DNA of 64,000 nucleotides from Pseudooceanicola marinus (GCF_002786295.1 NZ_PGTC01000021.1:35417-99416); one strand, 5' to 3'; shown: positions 52,059-61,343, counted from the stretch's first letter. Notes: a model not told the origin generated them from the sequence alone. Numbers and translations: made by a program.

Positions 52059-52074
52059 ATGTTGCAAGCAACAT
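52059..52074. other. Inverted repeat upstream of the relaxase, candidate oriT part
   Basis: ATGTTGC-AA-GCAACAT is a perfect dyad 46 bp before the relaxase start, in a stretch without genes. MobV systems carry their oriT just upstream of the relaxase gene, with such a repeat next to the nick. The nick site is not identified. Confidence 0.4.
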
Positions 52075-52239
52075 GTCGGCGAGGACGCTGCGCCCCTCGA
52101 CCCAGCCCGCGTCCTGAAGGACGCCGACACGCCAAGGCGCGTCGTAGTCGACGTCCCGTCGACCTCCTTTCCAACCCTCGCCTGCCTTTTGGCCGGGCGA
52201 TCTCGGGATGCAAAGGAGAAGGCGTTGTCCGAAGTCCGA

Positions 52240-53079
52240 TCATATGTTGACCCCTGCCGCCCTCAGCTGCCCAAACGTGACCAGCCCAGCCTCTTGCATC
52301 GCGATCCCCTGCGATCTCGATATGTTGCGACAGAGCTCCGATCTGCTGATGACCCACTCAGCGAAACCAGCCAGCGCGGCTTGGCTTTTCGCGGCTGCCC
52401 CTGCGCGATCTACGCGATGTCGATCGACGTATCGCTGCCATCGGCGTCCGCCAAACCAGTTATCCGAATAGCTGACCTTGCTTCGCGTGTATCCAGAGCT
52501 CTCAGTTGCATAAGCCTCCGCCGCAGACTGCAGCTCTTCCAGCGAGACTTCACCACGATCAATGGCAGCTCTCGCAGCATCACGGCTGGCAGCCCAGTTC
52601 CGGCGCCTGTCAGCCGGATAGGCGTGCCAAACCTTGTCAAAGTTGGGATCCGCTTCCTCACGCGCTTCCGCGCGTGAAGGAGGTTCTTTATCTGGTTTAT
52701 ATCTGTTCTCTTTAGAGCTGCCCTGAGGGGCAACTCCCTCATTTGCCTCCCCGGGCAAGTCGGCTTGCCCCTCAGGGCAAATGGCATCCCCCAGTGCATA
52801 CCAGGTCGTCCGATCAGAGCGATCAGCGTTGTGTTCCGCCTTGATGATCAAGCGGCTCGTCACGAGCTTGTCCAAGGCTGTTCTGATCTGTTTTGGCGTC
52901 AGGTAGGGGAATTGCAGAGAGAAAGCTTTAACGGAGTTGTACGTCCAGTAGCGGCCATCGCGAAAATTCTGCTCGTTCTTGGCGTTATGATCGATCCAGA
53001 ACGAAATATGATAAAAGATCACCGCGGCAGCCATGCCGACTTGATTTGCAAGCTTCGGGTCAAAGCAATGGACCTTCAT
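52240..53079 (-). CDS. Replication-initiation-like protein
   Basis: A 279-residue protein whose N-terminal part (VIFYHISFWIDHNAKNEQNFRDGRYWTYNSVKAFSLQFPYLTPKQIRTALDKLVTSRLII) is a winged helix like those of phage and plasmid replication proteins. The middle is polar and linker-like, and the C-terminal part is helical (FDKVWHAYPADRRRNW). It may allow replication of the excised circle or act as a plasmid-type initiator. It lies at the right end of the island. Confidence 0.65.
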   Translation of the reverse strand: MKVHCFDPKLANQVGMAAAVIFYHISFWIDHNAKNEQNFRDGRYWTYNSVKAFSLQFPYLTPKQIRTALDKLVTSRLIIKAEHNADRSDRTTWYALGDAICPEGQADLPGEANEGVAPQGSSKENRYKPDKEPPSRAEAREEADPNFDKVWHAYPADRRRNWAASRDAARAAIDRGEVSLEELQSAAEAYATESSGYTRSKVSYSDNWFGGRRWQRYVDRHRVDRAGAAAKSQAALAGFAEWVISRSELCRNISRSQGIAMQEAGLVTFGQLRAAGVNI

Positions 53080-53315
53080 GCTGCACCTCTGCCACTTGCC
53101 AGAAGAGCATCGCGGCTGTACGTTGATTTCAAATAGAATTCTTTAGTGCCGTCGGCGGAAGTTGCAGCTTCCCCGGCGGCTTTTCCTTGCGCCGTAACCG
53201 ATTTCAGCTCATCGCCATGATGAGCAGTTTTCCGTGTATCAGATTCCCCATCTGTTCGGACTTTGTCCTGATACGAAAATGGCGCTAATGATTTGAAAAT
53301 AAGTAGAAAATGTAT

Positions 53316-53362
53316 GGATTGCAAATCCGTGTACACCGGTTCGATTCCGGTACTCGCCTCCA
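53316..53362. repeat. Right attachment repeat of the island
   Basis: 47 bp identical to the 3' end of tRNA-Cys (34337-34383), without the 5' part of a tRNA. It marks the right end of the integrated island. Confidence 0.93.
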
Positions 53363-53816
53363 CTACTTAGCCAGTTCTGGCTTCTTCGTCTCAACACTGC
53401 TCTCAACATTCCGGTTTCGGTCACGTTCTGTTCAGTGGCGAGAGAGGCGTGTCACTCAGTCCTACCGCCGTCTCGACTGGGCAGTTTCGCGCGAGCTCGC
53501 TGGCGAGCAGGGCCAGCAGCCCCCGTCTGATCGTCACGAGACGCGGGGCGCGATCATTTTCTGCAACTCAGGCGGGTGTGCGCGAGGCGCAGGTGGCAGC
53601 TGTTCGGGCTGCCGCATGAAAATCCTTGTGCATGCATCCGAGAGGTAGGTCTCGTGAGCGACGTGTCGACGGTATCGCAATTCTGCGCCAGCGGGGGGGG
53701 CGAAGGGGATGGGCCTTCAGTAGCCGAAGCTGGGTCACTTTCGGGCCGTCATTGCGACCATCCCGAGCCAGCACGACCTTGGCCTCTGCGGGCCTCCTAG
53801 CGCGCTTGGTCTTGGG
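53363..53816. other. Chromosomal stretch right of the island, no gene seen
   Basis: 454 bp without a supported gene. It contains short unconvincing frames only. Before integration this sequence directly followed tRNA-Cys. Confidence 0.5.
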
Positions 53817-54860
53817 CTATTCCCCGCGAAGTCCGGTAGAGGCGCGCAGCACGAGCGAGGTCAAGAAGATTTCGCAGCGGTGGTCTCGGGTTTCGTCGGC
53901 CGTGGCCGCCAGGGCCATGTCGAGCGCGGCGCGGGCCATTTCTTCCAGCGGTCGGCCGATCGACGTCAGGGGGGGCGACAGCAGGTTCGAGATCGAGTTG
54001 TCGAAGCCGATCAGGGAGATGTCTCCGGGAACGTTGAGCCCCGCAGCATGCAGTGTCTGCAGGGCGCCTGCGGCCAGTATGTCGCCGGAACTGATCGCCG
54101 CCGTCGGGCGCTGAGGGAGGTCGAGAAGCTCCTGCATCATCCGGCGGCCTTCCCGGGCGGGGTCATCGTCCGGGGCCGAGTAGAGCCCGAGCCGGATCAG
54201 ATCCGGATCGGGAGAGGCGCCGTGGCGCAGGACAGCCCCCTGAAACGCCAGGATACGGTCCTCCTCCTGCGTGCGCCCATGGTGCCGTGCGCGGGCATAC
54301 CGATCGGGATCGGCGCCGATGAAGCCGATGCGACGGTGCCCGAGATCCGTGAGGTGACGCACCGCCTCGTCGATTCCGGTTGCCGGGTCCACAAGCACCA
54401 TGTCGGTGCCGGGGCGCCGCGCCTGTTCGACCTGAACGATTGGCACGCCCGCATCGAGAAGGGGCTGCATGCCCTCGGCAGTGACGGCATAGGCGAAGAT
54501 CACCGCATCCGCCTGTTGCTGGAGGCATTGCGCCACGGCGTCGGCCTCGCGCCGGGCATTCATGCCGTGCTGGTAGGTCAGGACGGTGTAGCCGCGTTTC
54601 ATCGCTTCCGACCGGATGACCTGGCTCAGCTGGCTGAAGAACGGGTTGAGCGAGCCGTCGACCATCAGGAGGCCGATGCTGTGACTTTTTTGGGTGCGCA
54701 ATCCGCGGGCGGCGGCATTTGGGCGATAGCCCGTCGCCTTCAGCGCCTCGCGGATGCGCAAGCGCTTCTCTTCGCTGACCTTTTCGGGCTCGTAGAGCAC
54801 TCTTGCGACCGTCGCCGGAGAGACGCCCGCATATCGTGCAACGTCGCCCATGGTCGCCAT
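53817..54860 (-). CDS. LacI-family transcriptional regulator
   Basis: A 347-residue repressor: helix-turn-helix MGDVARYAGVSPATVARVLYEPEKVSEEKRLRIREA, the hinge YRPNAAARGLRTQKSHSIGLLM, and a periplasmic-binding-protein-like effector domain ending FDNSISNLLSPPLTSIGRPLEEMA. A start at 54923 would translate the operator itself (MMTSSS), so I prefer the ATG at 54860. It is divergent from an ABC transporter/beta-glucosidase operon, and two perfect palindromes lie between them. Confidence 0.9.
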   Translation of the reverse strand: MATMGDVARYAGVSPATVARVLYEPEKVSEEKRLRIREALKATGYRPNAAARGLRTQKSHSIGLLMVDGSLNPFFSQLSQVIRSEAMKRGYTVLTYQHGMNARREADAVAQCLQQQADAVIFAYAVTAEGMQPLLDAGVPIVQVEQARRPGTDMVLVDPATGIDEAVRHLTDLGHRRIGFIGADPDRYARARHHGRTQEEDRILAFQGAVLRHGASPDPDLIRLGLYSAPDDDPAREGRRMMQELLDLPQRPTAAISSGDILAAGALQTLHAAGLNVPGDISLIGFDNSISNLLSPPLTSIGRPLEEMARAALDMALAATADETRDHRCEIFLTSLVLRASTGLRGE

Positions 54861-54902
54861 CCGTTTTGTGGCACGCACCTGATGTCCAGTTTTATCCGTT
54901 GA

Positions 54903-54938
54903 TGATGACGTCATCATTTGCAATTGATGACGTCATCA
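54903..54938. promoter_or_regulatory. Twin LacI-type operators
   Basis: TGATGACGTCATCA occurs twice (54903-54916 and 54925-54938), each a perfect 14-bp palindrome with the central CG of LacI-family sites. The centres are 22 bp apart, two helical turns, fitting cooperative binding of the divergent LacI protein. Confidence 0.8.
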
Positions 54939-55002
54939 TAACGATTCGAAGCGATTTCGCCAGACCGGAGTATCGCGACGCCAGTGAAGGGCCTTCCAAC
55001 TG

Positions 55003-55815
55003 ATGACCACCGGATTTTCGCTGAAGCGGCTGCTGTTCATGGCGCTTGTGCTTCTGGCCTACGTCGTGGTCATGGCGCCGGTGCTGACCGTGATCGTGAT
55101 CAGCTTCTTCGATCAGGAGATCGTCAGCTTTCCGCCGCAGGGCCTGACGCTCGACTGGTTCGCGAATGCCTGGGCCAGGCGCGAGTTCACCGACGGCATG
55201 ATCTTCTCGCTTCAGCTTGCGGCGCTTGCGACGCTTATCGGCGTGCCACTGGGAACGGCCGCGGCCTATGGTCTGCACAGGGGGCGGTTCCCCGGGCGGC
55301 GGGCCATTTCGGGGCTGCTGCTGGGTCCGCTGGCGGTGCCAGCGATCATCGCGGGGACGGCGCTCTACATCTTCTATATCCGGGCCGAATTCATCCTCGA
55401 CCGCGGTGTTGTCGGGACAATGGCCAGCCTCGTTGCGGCGCACGTGCTGCTGACGATCCCCTGGACGGTGCGGCTGGTCTCGGCCTCGATGGAAGGCATG
55501 GACATGAAGGTCGAAGAGGCGGCGGCGAACCTCGGTGCGCCGCCCCGGGTCGTGGTCTGGCGGGTCACCCTGCCGATGCTGCGGTCGGGGATCGTGGCGG
55601 GCTGCATGTTCTCGTTCATCCAGAGCTTTGAGAACCTCGAGCTTTCACTGCTGCTGGTGGCGCCGGGCAAGATCACCCTGCCGGTGGCCATGCTGAACTA
55701 TCTGGAATTCCGCATCGACCCGACCCTGGCCGCCGTCGGCACGCTCCAGATCCTTCTGATCGGCGTGCTGATGCTGATCACCGACCGCTACGTGAAGCTG
55801 TCGCGCGTCTTTTAA
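55003..55815 (+). CDS. ABC transporter permease (PotC-like)
   Basis: A 270-residue permease of about six helices. The inner-membrane loop motif EEAAANLGAPPRVVVWRVTLPMLRSGIVAG is the EAA motif of the spermidine/putrescine group. AAGGG lies about 10 nt before the ATG. It is the first gene of the LacI-controlled operon. Confidence 0.9.
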   Translation: MTTGFSLKRLLFMALVLLAYVVVMAPVLTVIVISFFDQEIVSFPPQGLTLDWFANAWARREFTDGMIFSLQLAALATLIGVPLGTAAAYGLHRGRFPGRRAISGLLLGPLAVPAIIAGTALYIFYIRAEFILDRGVVGTMASLVAAHVLLTIPWTVRLVSASMEGMDMKVEEAAANLGAPPRVVVWRVTLPMLRSGIVAGCMFSFIQSFENLELSLLLVAPGKITLPVAMLNYLEFRIDPTLAAVGTLQILLIGVLMLITDRYVKLSRVF

Positions 55816-55836
55816 CCCCTTTTCGGGAGACCTTCC

Positions 55837-56901
55837 TTGAGCAGTCTCAAGATCGAACACCTGGCAAAGAGCTTCGGCACGACAGAGGTGCTGCAGGACA
55901 TCAACCTCGGCATCGCGGAGGGCGAGATGGTGGCCCTGCTGGGGCCTTCTGGCTGCGGCAAGTCCACGACGCTGCGCATCGTGGCCGGTTTCGAGACGGC
56001 GACATCCGGGCGGATCGAGCTGGGCGGGACCGACATCACGGCGACACCCGCGCACCGCCGCAACACCGGAATGGTGTTCCAGTCCTACGCGCTTTTCCCG
56101 CACATGAGTGTGGCGGACAACGTCGGCTTCGGGTTGGAGATGCGCAAGATCGGCCGTTCCGACCGCGAGGCCAAGGTCCGGCAGGCGCTGGACATGGTGC
56201 AGCTGGGGCATCTGGCAGATCGGATGCCGGCACAACTTTCCGGCGGTCAGCAGCAGCGGGTCGCGCTGGCGCGGGCGCTTGCCGTCAACCCGGACCTTCT
56301 GCTTCTGGACGAACCGCTTTCGAACCTCGACGCCAAGCTGCGCGGCGAGGTCCAGCACGAGATCCGCGCCCTTCAGCAGCGCCTCGGTCTGACCACGCTG
56401 ATCGTGACCCACGATCAGGAAGAGGCGCTGACCATGTCCGACAAGATGGTGGTCATGCAGGGCGGCCGTATCCGCCAGGTGGGCGCCCCGCGAGAGCTTT
56501 ACGACGCGCCCGACAGCGTTTTCGTGGCGAGCTTTGTCGGCAACTGCAATCTCATCGAGGGCAAGCGCGAGGGCGAGGGCATGTTCCGCAGCACCTCGGG
56601 TGCGCTGCTTCCCTGCGCTAGGTCGGAGGCCGCTGACGCAGACGAGAGCAGGGTGCTTGCCTTGCGTCCCGAGCGGGTCCGGCTGTCGCCGCCGCAGCAG
56701 GGGGCTGCCTCGGCCCAAGTGGTCGGCGTGACCTATCTGGGCGCCCAGTCCGAAATCCGTGTCGATCTGCAGGGCACGCGTATCCTGGTCACCATGCCGA
56801 CGCCGCAGGCCCGCGATCCGATGGCGGGTCTGGCCGAAGGCGATATGGTCAGCGCCGATTGGGCGCCCGAAGATGCGCGCCTGCTCCCGGCCGGGGCGTG
56901 A
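55837..56901 (+). CDS. ABC transporter ATPase (PotA-like)
   Basis: A 354-residue importer ATPase: Walker A GPSGCGKST, signature LSGGQQQRVALARAL, Walker B LLLLDEPLSNLDAKLR, switch His in IVTHDQEEAL and a C-terminal TOBE domain. The start is TTG at 55837, with GGGAGA upstream. It belongs to the polyamine/Fe3+ importer group, although the operon ends in a glycosidase. Confidence 0.92.
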   Translation: MSSLKIEHLAKSFGTTEVLQDINLGIAEGEMVALLGPSGCGKSTTLRIVAGFETATSGRIELGGTDITATPAHRRNTGMVFQSYALFPHMSVADNVGFGLEMRKIGRSDREAKVRQALDMVQLGHLADRMPAQLSGGQQQRVALARALAVNPDLLLLDEPLSNLDAKLRGEVQHEIRALQQRLGLTTLIVTHDQEEALTMSDKMVVMQGGRIRQVGAPRELYDAPDSVFVASFVGNCNLIEGKREGEGMFRSTSGALLPCARSEAADADESRVLALRPERVRLSPPQQGAASAQVVGVTYLGAQSEIRVDLQGTRILVTMPTPQARDPMAGLAEGDMVSADWAPEDARLLPAGA

Positions 56902-56985
56902 TTTTCGTTTCAAGGATTGCCGGGAAAACCGGCGGATGAAGCCGGGGCCGGCCAATGCGCGAGAGCCCCCAGAAAGGAAAAACTG

Positions 56986-58038
56986 ATGTCCAACAGAATG
57001 CTCCCGTCCCGCCGCGCCTTCCTGGCCGGCAGCAGCGCCGCGGCCGTGGTTGCCGGTCTCAGCGGCCCCGCCCTTGCCCAGGACAAGGGCCAGGTGATCG
57101 CCTCGGTCTTTGGCGGTGATTACGGCGATATCCTGCGCCGCACCGTCGACGAGGGGATCATGGCCCCCGAAGGCTACGAGGTGATTCAGGATATCTCCTC
57201 GACCGAGGCGCGGCAGACCAAACTGCGCACCGAACGTCGGCGCCGGAACGCAAGCTTCGACGTCGCCGTTCTGGCCGATCTCGACATGTTCCCGATGGCG
57301 CAGATCGGCGCGCTGACCGAGATCGACGAAGCCAGCGTGCCGCGGCTTTCGGCCGTGCTTCCGGCCCTGCGCAAGCCCTATGCGATCCCGCAGATCTATT
57401 CCTACATCGCGATCCTCTACAATCCCGAGAAGGTGGACACGCCGCCCACCTCTTTCGCGGATCTCTGGGACCCGAAGTACAAGGGCAAGGTCGGCGTCTC
57501 GGACGCGCTTCACGTGGCAACCTCGGCTGTGGCCTCGCTGGTGGCCGGCGGCTCGATGAGCGATTTCGCACCCGGGCGCGACAAGCTTCTGGAGCTGAAG
57601 AACGATCAGGACGTGAAGATCCTGCCGTCGAACGAAGCGATCGCGGCAGCCTTCGATTCCGGCGATATCTGGATCACGGTCAACTATGTCTCGCGGGCCT
57701 ATTCCTGGAAGAAGTCCGGCCTGAACATCGAGCGCGCCGTGGCCAGCGAGGGCGCCATTCCGATTGCCTTCGAGATGGCGGTGCCGACCAACGCACCGAA
57801 CCCCGAAGGCGCCATCGCCTACCTGAACGCGGCGTTGGACCCTTCGGCGCAGACCGGGTTCGCCGAGATGATGGGCTATCTGCCTACGGTCACCGACGCC
57901 GTACTCGATCCCGAGCTTGAAGCGGCCATCGGCCTGCCGGTCGAGGATCGCGACAGGCTCCTGTCGCTCGACGAGGCCTACCTGATGGAGCACCAGGCCG
58001 AGATCCTCGATTTCTGGAACCGCGAGTTCAAGGGCTGA
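56986..58038 (+). CDS. Periplasmic substrate-binding protein (PotD/family 1-like)
   Basis: A 350-residue binding protein with a twin-arginine-type leader (PSRRAFLAGSSAAAVVAGLSGPALAQ). The mature part, starting VIASVFGGDYGDILRRTVDEGI, and DLWDPKYKGKVGVSDA fit the spermidine/putrescine group. AAAGGA precedes the ATG at 56986. It would define the ligand of the LacI-regulated importer. Polyamine-type Asp/Glu ligand residues could not be judged by eye. Confidence 0.9.
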   Translation: MSNRMLPSRRAFLAGSSAAAVVAGLSGPALAQDKGQVIASVFGGDYGDILRRTVDEGIMAPEGYEVIQDISSTEARQTKLRTERRRRNASFDVAVLADLDMFPMAQIGALTEIDEASVPRLSAVLPALRKPYAIPQIYSYIAILYNPEKVDTPPTSFADLWDPKYKGKVGVSDALHVATSAVASLVAGGSMSDFAPGRDKLLELKNDQDVKILPSNEAIAAAFDSGDIWITVNYVSRAYSWKKSGLNIERAVASEGAIPIAFEMAVPTNAPNPEGAIAYLNAALDPSAQTGFAEMMGYLPTVTDAVLDPELEAAIGLPVEDRDRLLSLDEAYLMEHQAEILDFWNREFKG

Positions 58039-58039
58039 C

Positions 58040-58870
58040 ATGTTCCTGCTGGTTTTCCCCGCGACCCTGATGGTCGTCGTCCTGCTGGTCCTGCCAATGC
58101 TCGGCCTGTTCCGGACGTCGCTGAACCTCTATTCGCCGCAGGAGCTGATGGTTCAGGCCCTGAGCGGGGAAAACTATCTCGACGCTCTGGGCGACCCTTA
58201 TTATCAGCGCATCCTGCTGACCACGATCGGGGTCGCCCTTCTCTGCATGGTGCTTTCGCTGGCGCTGTCGCTGGCGCCGGCCTACTGGCTTGCGCGGATG
58301 CGCAGCCGATGGAAATCGCTGGTGATGATCCTGACGCTGTTCCCGCTGCTGGTGGGCAATGTCGTGCGGGCGGCGGGCTGGATGGCGCTTTTCGGCACCG
58401 ACGGGGCGATCAACGCCTTCTGGCGCAGCCTCGGCGGCGAGACGCTTCAGATGATGTACACGCCCTTTGCCGTGGTGGTCGCCACCACCGCGGTGGTGCT
58501 GCCCTACATGATCCTCACCCTGGCCTCGGTGGTCGAGGCCGTCCCGCGCCAGACCGAGGAAGCTGCGATCAACCTTGGCGCCTCGCCGCTGCGGATGTTC
58601 TTTCGCGTGCTGTTGCCGCAGGCGGCGCCGGGGGTGCTGGCGGGCTGCGTGCTGGTGTTCATCCTGTCGATGAACGCCTATGCCACCCCGGTTCTGCTGG
58701 GCGGGCCCGGATTCACGATGCTTGCGCCGGCGGTCTATGAGCAGTTCGTCAGCGCCGGCAACTGGCCCTTCGGCGCCGCGCTGGCCTTTGTCCTGCTCAG
58801 CGCCACGCTGATCCTGACGCTGGCTGTCAGCCTTTTCCTCACCAGATCCCTGAAACGCCGCACGCGCTAG
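58040..58870 (+). CDS. ABC transporter permease (PotB-like)
   Basis: A 276-residue, roughly six-helix permease with the EAA loop QTEEAAINLGASPLRMFFRVLLPQAAPGVLAG. It starts 1 bp after the binding-protein stop. It pairs with the PotC-like permease, so the importer is complete: two permeases, one ATPase and a binding protein. Confidence 0.9.
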   Translation: MFLLVFPATLMVVVLLVLPMLGLFRTSLNLYSPQELMVQALSGENYLDALGDPYYQRILLTTIGVALLCMVLSLALSLAPAYWLARMRSRWKSLVMILTLFPLLVGNVVRAAGWMALFGTDGAINAFWRSLGGETLQMMYTPFAVVVATTAVVLPYMILTLASVVEAVPRQTEEAAINLGASPLRMFFRVLLPQAAPGVLAGCVLVFILSMNAYATPVLLGGPGFTMLAPAVYEQFVSAGNWPFGAALAFVLLSATLILTLAVSLFLTRSLKRRTR

Positions 58871-58883
58871 GACGACCGACCCA

Positions 58884-61343
58884 ATGCCCGATAAAGACTA
58901 CGATGCCCTCCTCGAGGCGATGACGCTCGAGGAGCAGGTCAGCCTGTTGTCCGGTGCCAGCTTCTGGCGCACGGCGGCCATCGAGCGGCTGGGTGTTGCC
59001 CCGGTCAAGCTGACGGACGGGCCGAACGGCGCCCGGGGCGAGGATTTCAGCGGCGGCATCAGATCCGCCGCCTATCCGGTCGGTATCGCCCTGGCTGCCA
59101 CCTGGGCCCCTTCGCTGGTGGAGGAGGCCGCTGCCGATCTGGCACGCGAGGCCCGCAGCAAGGGCGCGCGGGTCTTGCTCGGGCCGACGGTGAACATGCA
59201 CCGGAACCCGCTGAACGGCCGGAATTTCGAGTGCTTCTCGGAGGACCCCACGCTCGCCTCGGCGATGGCGGTGGCCTATGTCCGGGGGGTGCAGTCCCAG
59301 GGTGTTGGGGCGACGATCAAGCATTTCATCGGCAACGAATGCGAACACGAGCGGCGCACGACGAGTTCGCAAATCGACGAAACCACGCTGCGCGAGATCT
59401 ACCTGCCGCCCTTCGAGGCCGCTGTGAAGGAAGCCCGCGTCGCCTGCGTGATGACGGCCTACAATGCCCTCAACGGGGTGCATACCTCGCAGAACCACTG
59501 GTTGTTGGAGGATGTCCTGCGCGGCGAATGGGGATTCGACGGGGTGGTCATGTCCGACTGGACGGCCACACATTCCACCGCCGAGGGGCTTCTGGCGGGG
59601 CTCGACCTGGAGATGCCTGGGCCGACGGTCCACCGGGGCGCGAAGCTGATCGCGGCCGCGCGGGACGATGCGGCGCTGGCCGGGGCCGTGCGACGCTCGG
59701 CGCGGCGCATCCTCGCGCTGGCCGACAGGGTCGGGGCAGGGGAGCAAGACGATCTCGACACGGAACGGGCCGAGGACCGTCCCGAGACCCGGGCGCTGAT
59801 CCGGCGGCTGGGGGCAGAGGCCGCGGTATTGCTGAAAAACGACGACAGGCAGTTGCCGCTCGACCCGGCCCGGCTGTCGCGCGTCGCGGTGATCGGCCCC
59901 AATAGCGCCAAGGCGGTGATGTTCGGGGGCGGATCGGCGCAGATCAACGCCCACTACAGCGTGTCCCCTTTGCAGGGCCTTAGGCAGGCGCTGCCCGGTG
60001 TCGAAATCACACATGCAATCGGCTGCCCCGGCGACCGCTACCTGCCGCTTCTGGATCAGCCCGTCGAGATCCGTTTCTTCGAAGGCGTGACGATGCAGGG
60101 AGATCCGGTCCTCGTGAAGCAGGGCGAGACAAGCGAATTCCGCTGGTTCGGCCCGGTCGCGCCCGAGGTCGATCATCTGGCCTTCTCGGCGCGGCTCGCG
60201 ACCACATACGAGGCGCCGGAAACCGGCGCATATGAAATCGGCCTCATGAGCGCGGGCACCAGTCGGCTCTATGTCGACGGCGTCCTTGTGCTCGACGCCT
60301 GGAACGGCTGGTCGCGCGGGCAAAGCTACTTTGGCCACGGTTCCGACGAGCGCCGGACGGTGCTTCACATGCAGGCCGGTCGCCGCTACGAGATCACGTT
60401 GGACTATGCCTGCGGCGACGGTTTGACCACCACGCTGAAGGCCGTGCGCTTCGGTCTGCGCCCGCCTTCGGCGAAGGGCTCGTTGGAAGAGGCCGTGGCG
60501 CTGGCGAAAGAGGCCGACGCCGTGATCGTCGTCGCCGGGTTGAACGACAGCTGGGAGACCGAGGCGGAAGACCGCGCCTCGCTTGCCCTGCCAGAGCCGC
60601 AGGATGCGCTGATCGAGGCGGTGCTTGCGGCGAACCCGGCCACCACGGTCGTCATCCAGTCCGGGTCTCCCGTGCAGATGCCCTGGGCGGACCGTGCGCG
60701 GTCGATCCTTCAGCTCTGGTATCCGGGACAGGAATGCGGTCACGCCCTGGCCGATGTGCTGACGGGGCGGGCAGAGCCCGGTGGCAGGCTGCCGCAGAGC
60801 TTTCCCGCAGGTCCCGAAGGGTTGGAAGGCGTCATGCAGCGACCGGACCGAGGCGCGAGCGTTCCCTACGACGAAGGCTCCTTTATCGGATACCGTGGCT
60901 TCCTCCGGCGCGGCGATCGACCGGCCTTTCCCTTCGGACACGGGCTCGGCTACGCCGACATCCGTTTTGGCGAGAGCCGCGTGAGCGCGACGCCCGAGGG
61001 CGCGTCGGTCGAGGTCGTGTTGCAGAACCATTCTGACCGCCCGGGTCAGGAGGTGGTCCAGATCTACCTGCGGGGGGCGGAGGACAACGCTTGCTGGCTT
61101 CGTGCCTTCCGGAAGCTGCGTCTGCAGCCGGGCGAGCGAGGCGAAGTGAGGCTCGACCTGACGCGGCGAGATTTCAGCCGCTGGTCCGAGGAGGATGGGG
61201 AATGGCGCGAGATGGTTGGCCCCGTTGAAATTCTCATCGGCCGTTCGGTGGAGGTGATCCACAATACCCATATGGTCGACCTGGCTGGATCGAAGCACTG
61301 CTTTGCGATGTCACAAACGGCTGGTTCGGAGACGCTGCGTTGA
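58884..61343 (+). CDS. GH3-family beta-glucosidase with PA14 domain
   Basis: An 819-residue cytoplasmic enzyme without a signal peptide. The (alpha/beta)8 domain carries KLTDGPNGARG, GATIKHFIGNECEHERR and the nucleophile Asp in GVVMSDW. The second domain has the acid/base Glu region GLNDSWETEAEDRASLALP. A PA14 insert spans about residues 400-520 (SRLYVDGVLVLDAWNGW), and a fibronectin-like domain ends the protein. It releases a terminal beta-linked sugar, presumably from the solute imported by the operon's transporter. Confidence 0.93.
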   Translation: MPDKDYDALLEAMTLEEQVSLLSGASFWRTAAIERLGVAPVKLTDGPNGARGEDFSGGIRSAAYPVGIALAATWAPSLVEEAAADLAREARSKGARVLLGPTVNMHRNPLNGRNFECFSEDPTLASAMAVAYVRGVQSQGVGATIKHFIGNECEHERRTTSSQIDETTLREIYLPPFEAAVKEARVACVMTAYNALNGVHTSQNHWLLEDVLRGEWGFDGVVMSDWTATHSTAEGLLAGLDLEMPGPTVHRGAKLIAAARDDAALAGAVRRSARRILALADRVGAGEQDDLDTERAEDRPETRALIRRLGAEAAVLLKNDDRQLPLDPARLSRVAVIGPNSAKAVMFGGGSAQINAHYSVSPLQGLRQALPGVEITHAIGCPGDRYLPLLDQPVEIRFFEGVTMQGDPVLVKQGETSEFRWFGPVAPEVDHLAFSARLATTYEAPETGAYEIGLMSAGTSRLYVDGVLVLDAWNGWSRGQSYFGHGSDERRTVLHMQAGRRYEITLDYACGDGLTTTLKAVRFGLRPPSAKGSLEEAVALAKEADAVIVVAGLNDSWETEAEDRASLALPEPQDALIEAVLAANPATTVVIQSGSPVQMPWADRARSILQLWYPGQECGHALADVLTGRAEPGGRLPQSFPAGPEGLEGVMQRPDRGASVPYDEGSFIGYRGFLRRGDRPAFPFGHGLGYADIRFGESRVSATPEGASVEVVLQNHSDRPGQEVVQIYLRGAEDNACWLRAFRKLRLQPGERGEVRLDLTRRDFSRWSEEDGEWREMVGPVEILIGRSVEVIHNTHMVDLAGSKHCFAMSQTAGSETLR

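Larger units (their letters stand above)
34384..53362. mobile_element. Integrative and mobilizable island in tRNA-Cys
   Basis: About 19 kb lies between 47-bp direct repeats of the tRNA-Cys 3' end. An integrase gene sits directly beside the intact tRNA copy. The island also carries excisionase-like genes, a divergent repressor, a MobV-type relaxase, a replication-like gene, an extended type I restriction locus, and a second cargo operon. Much of the left part is visibly less GC-rich than the flanking chromosome. No conjugation (type IV secretion) genes are present, so transfer would need a helper. Confidence 0.93.

Noticed and set aside
53076..53363. Open frame reading EASTGIEPVYTDLQ at its start, and a similar one at 34130-34417
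   Set aside because: Both are the antisense of the tRNA-Cys 3' repeat, a well-known false protein.
55645..58041. A 798-codon open frame on the minus strand opposite the ABC transporter genes
   Set aside because: It is a shadow of GC-rich codon bias: low-complexity Gly/Arg/His-rich sequence without family motifs, opposite genes with clear domains.
58839..61298. An 819-codon minus-strand frame opposite the GH3 gene
   Set aside because: The plus-strand frame carries all GH3 motifs. The opposite frame has none and mirrors it base for base.
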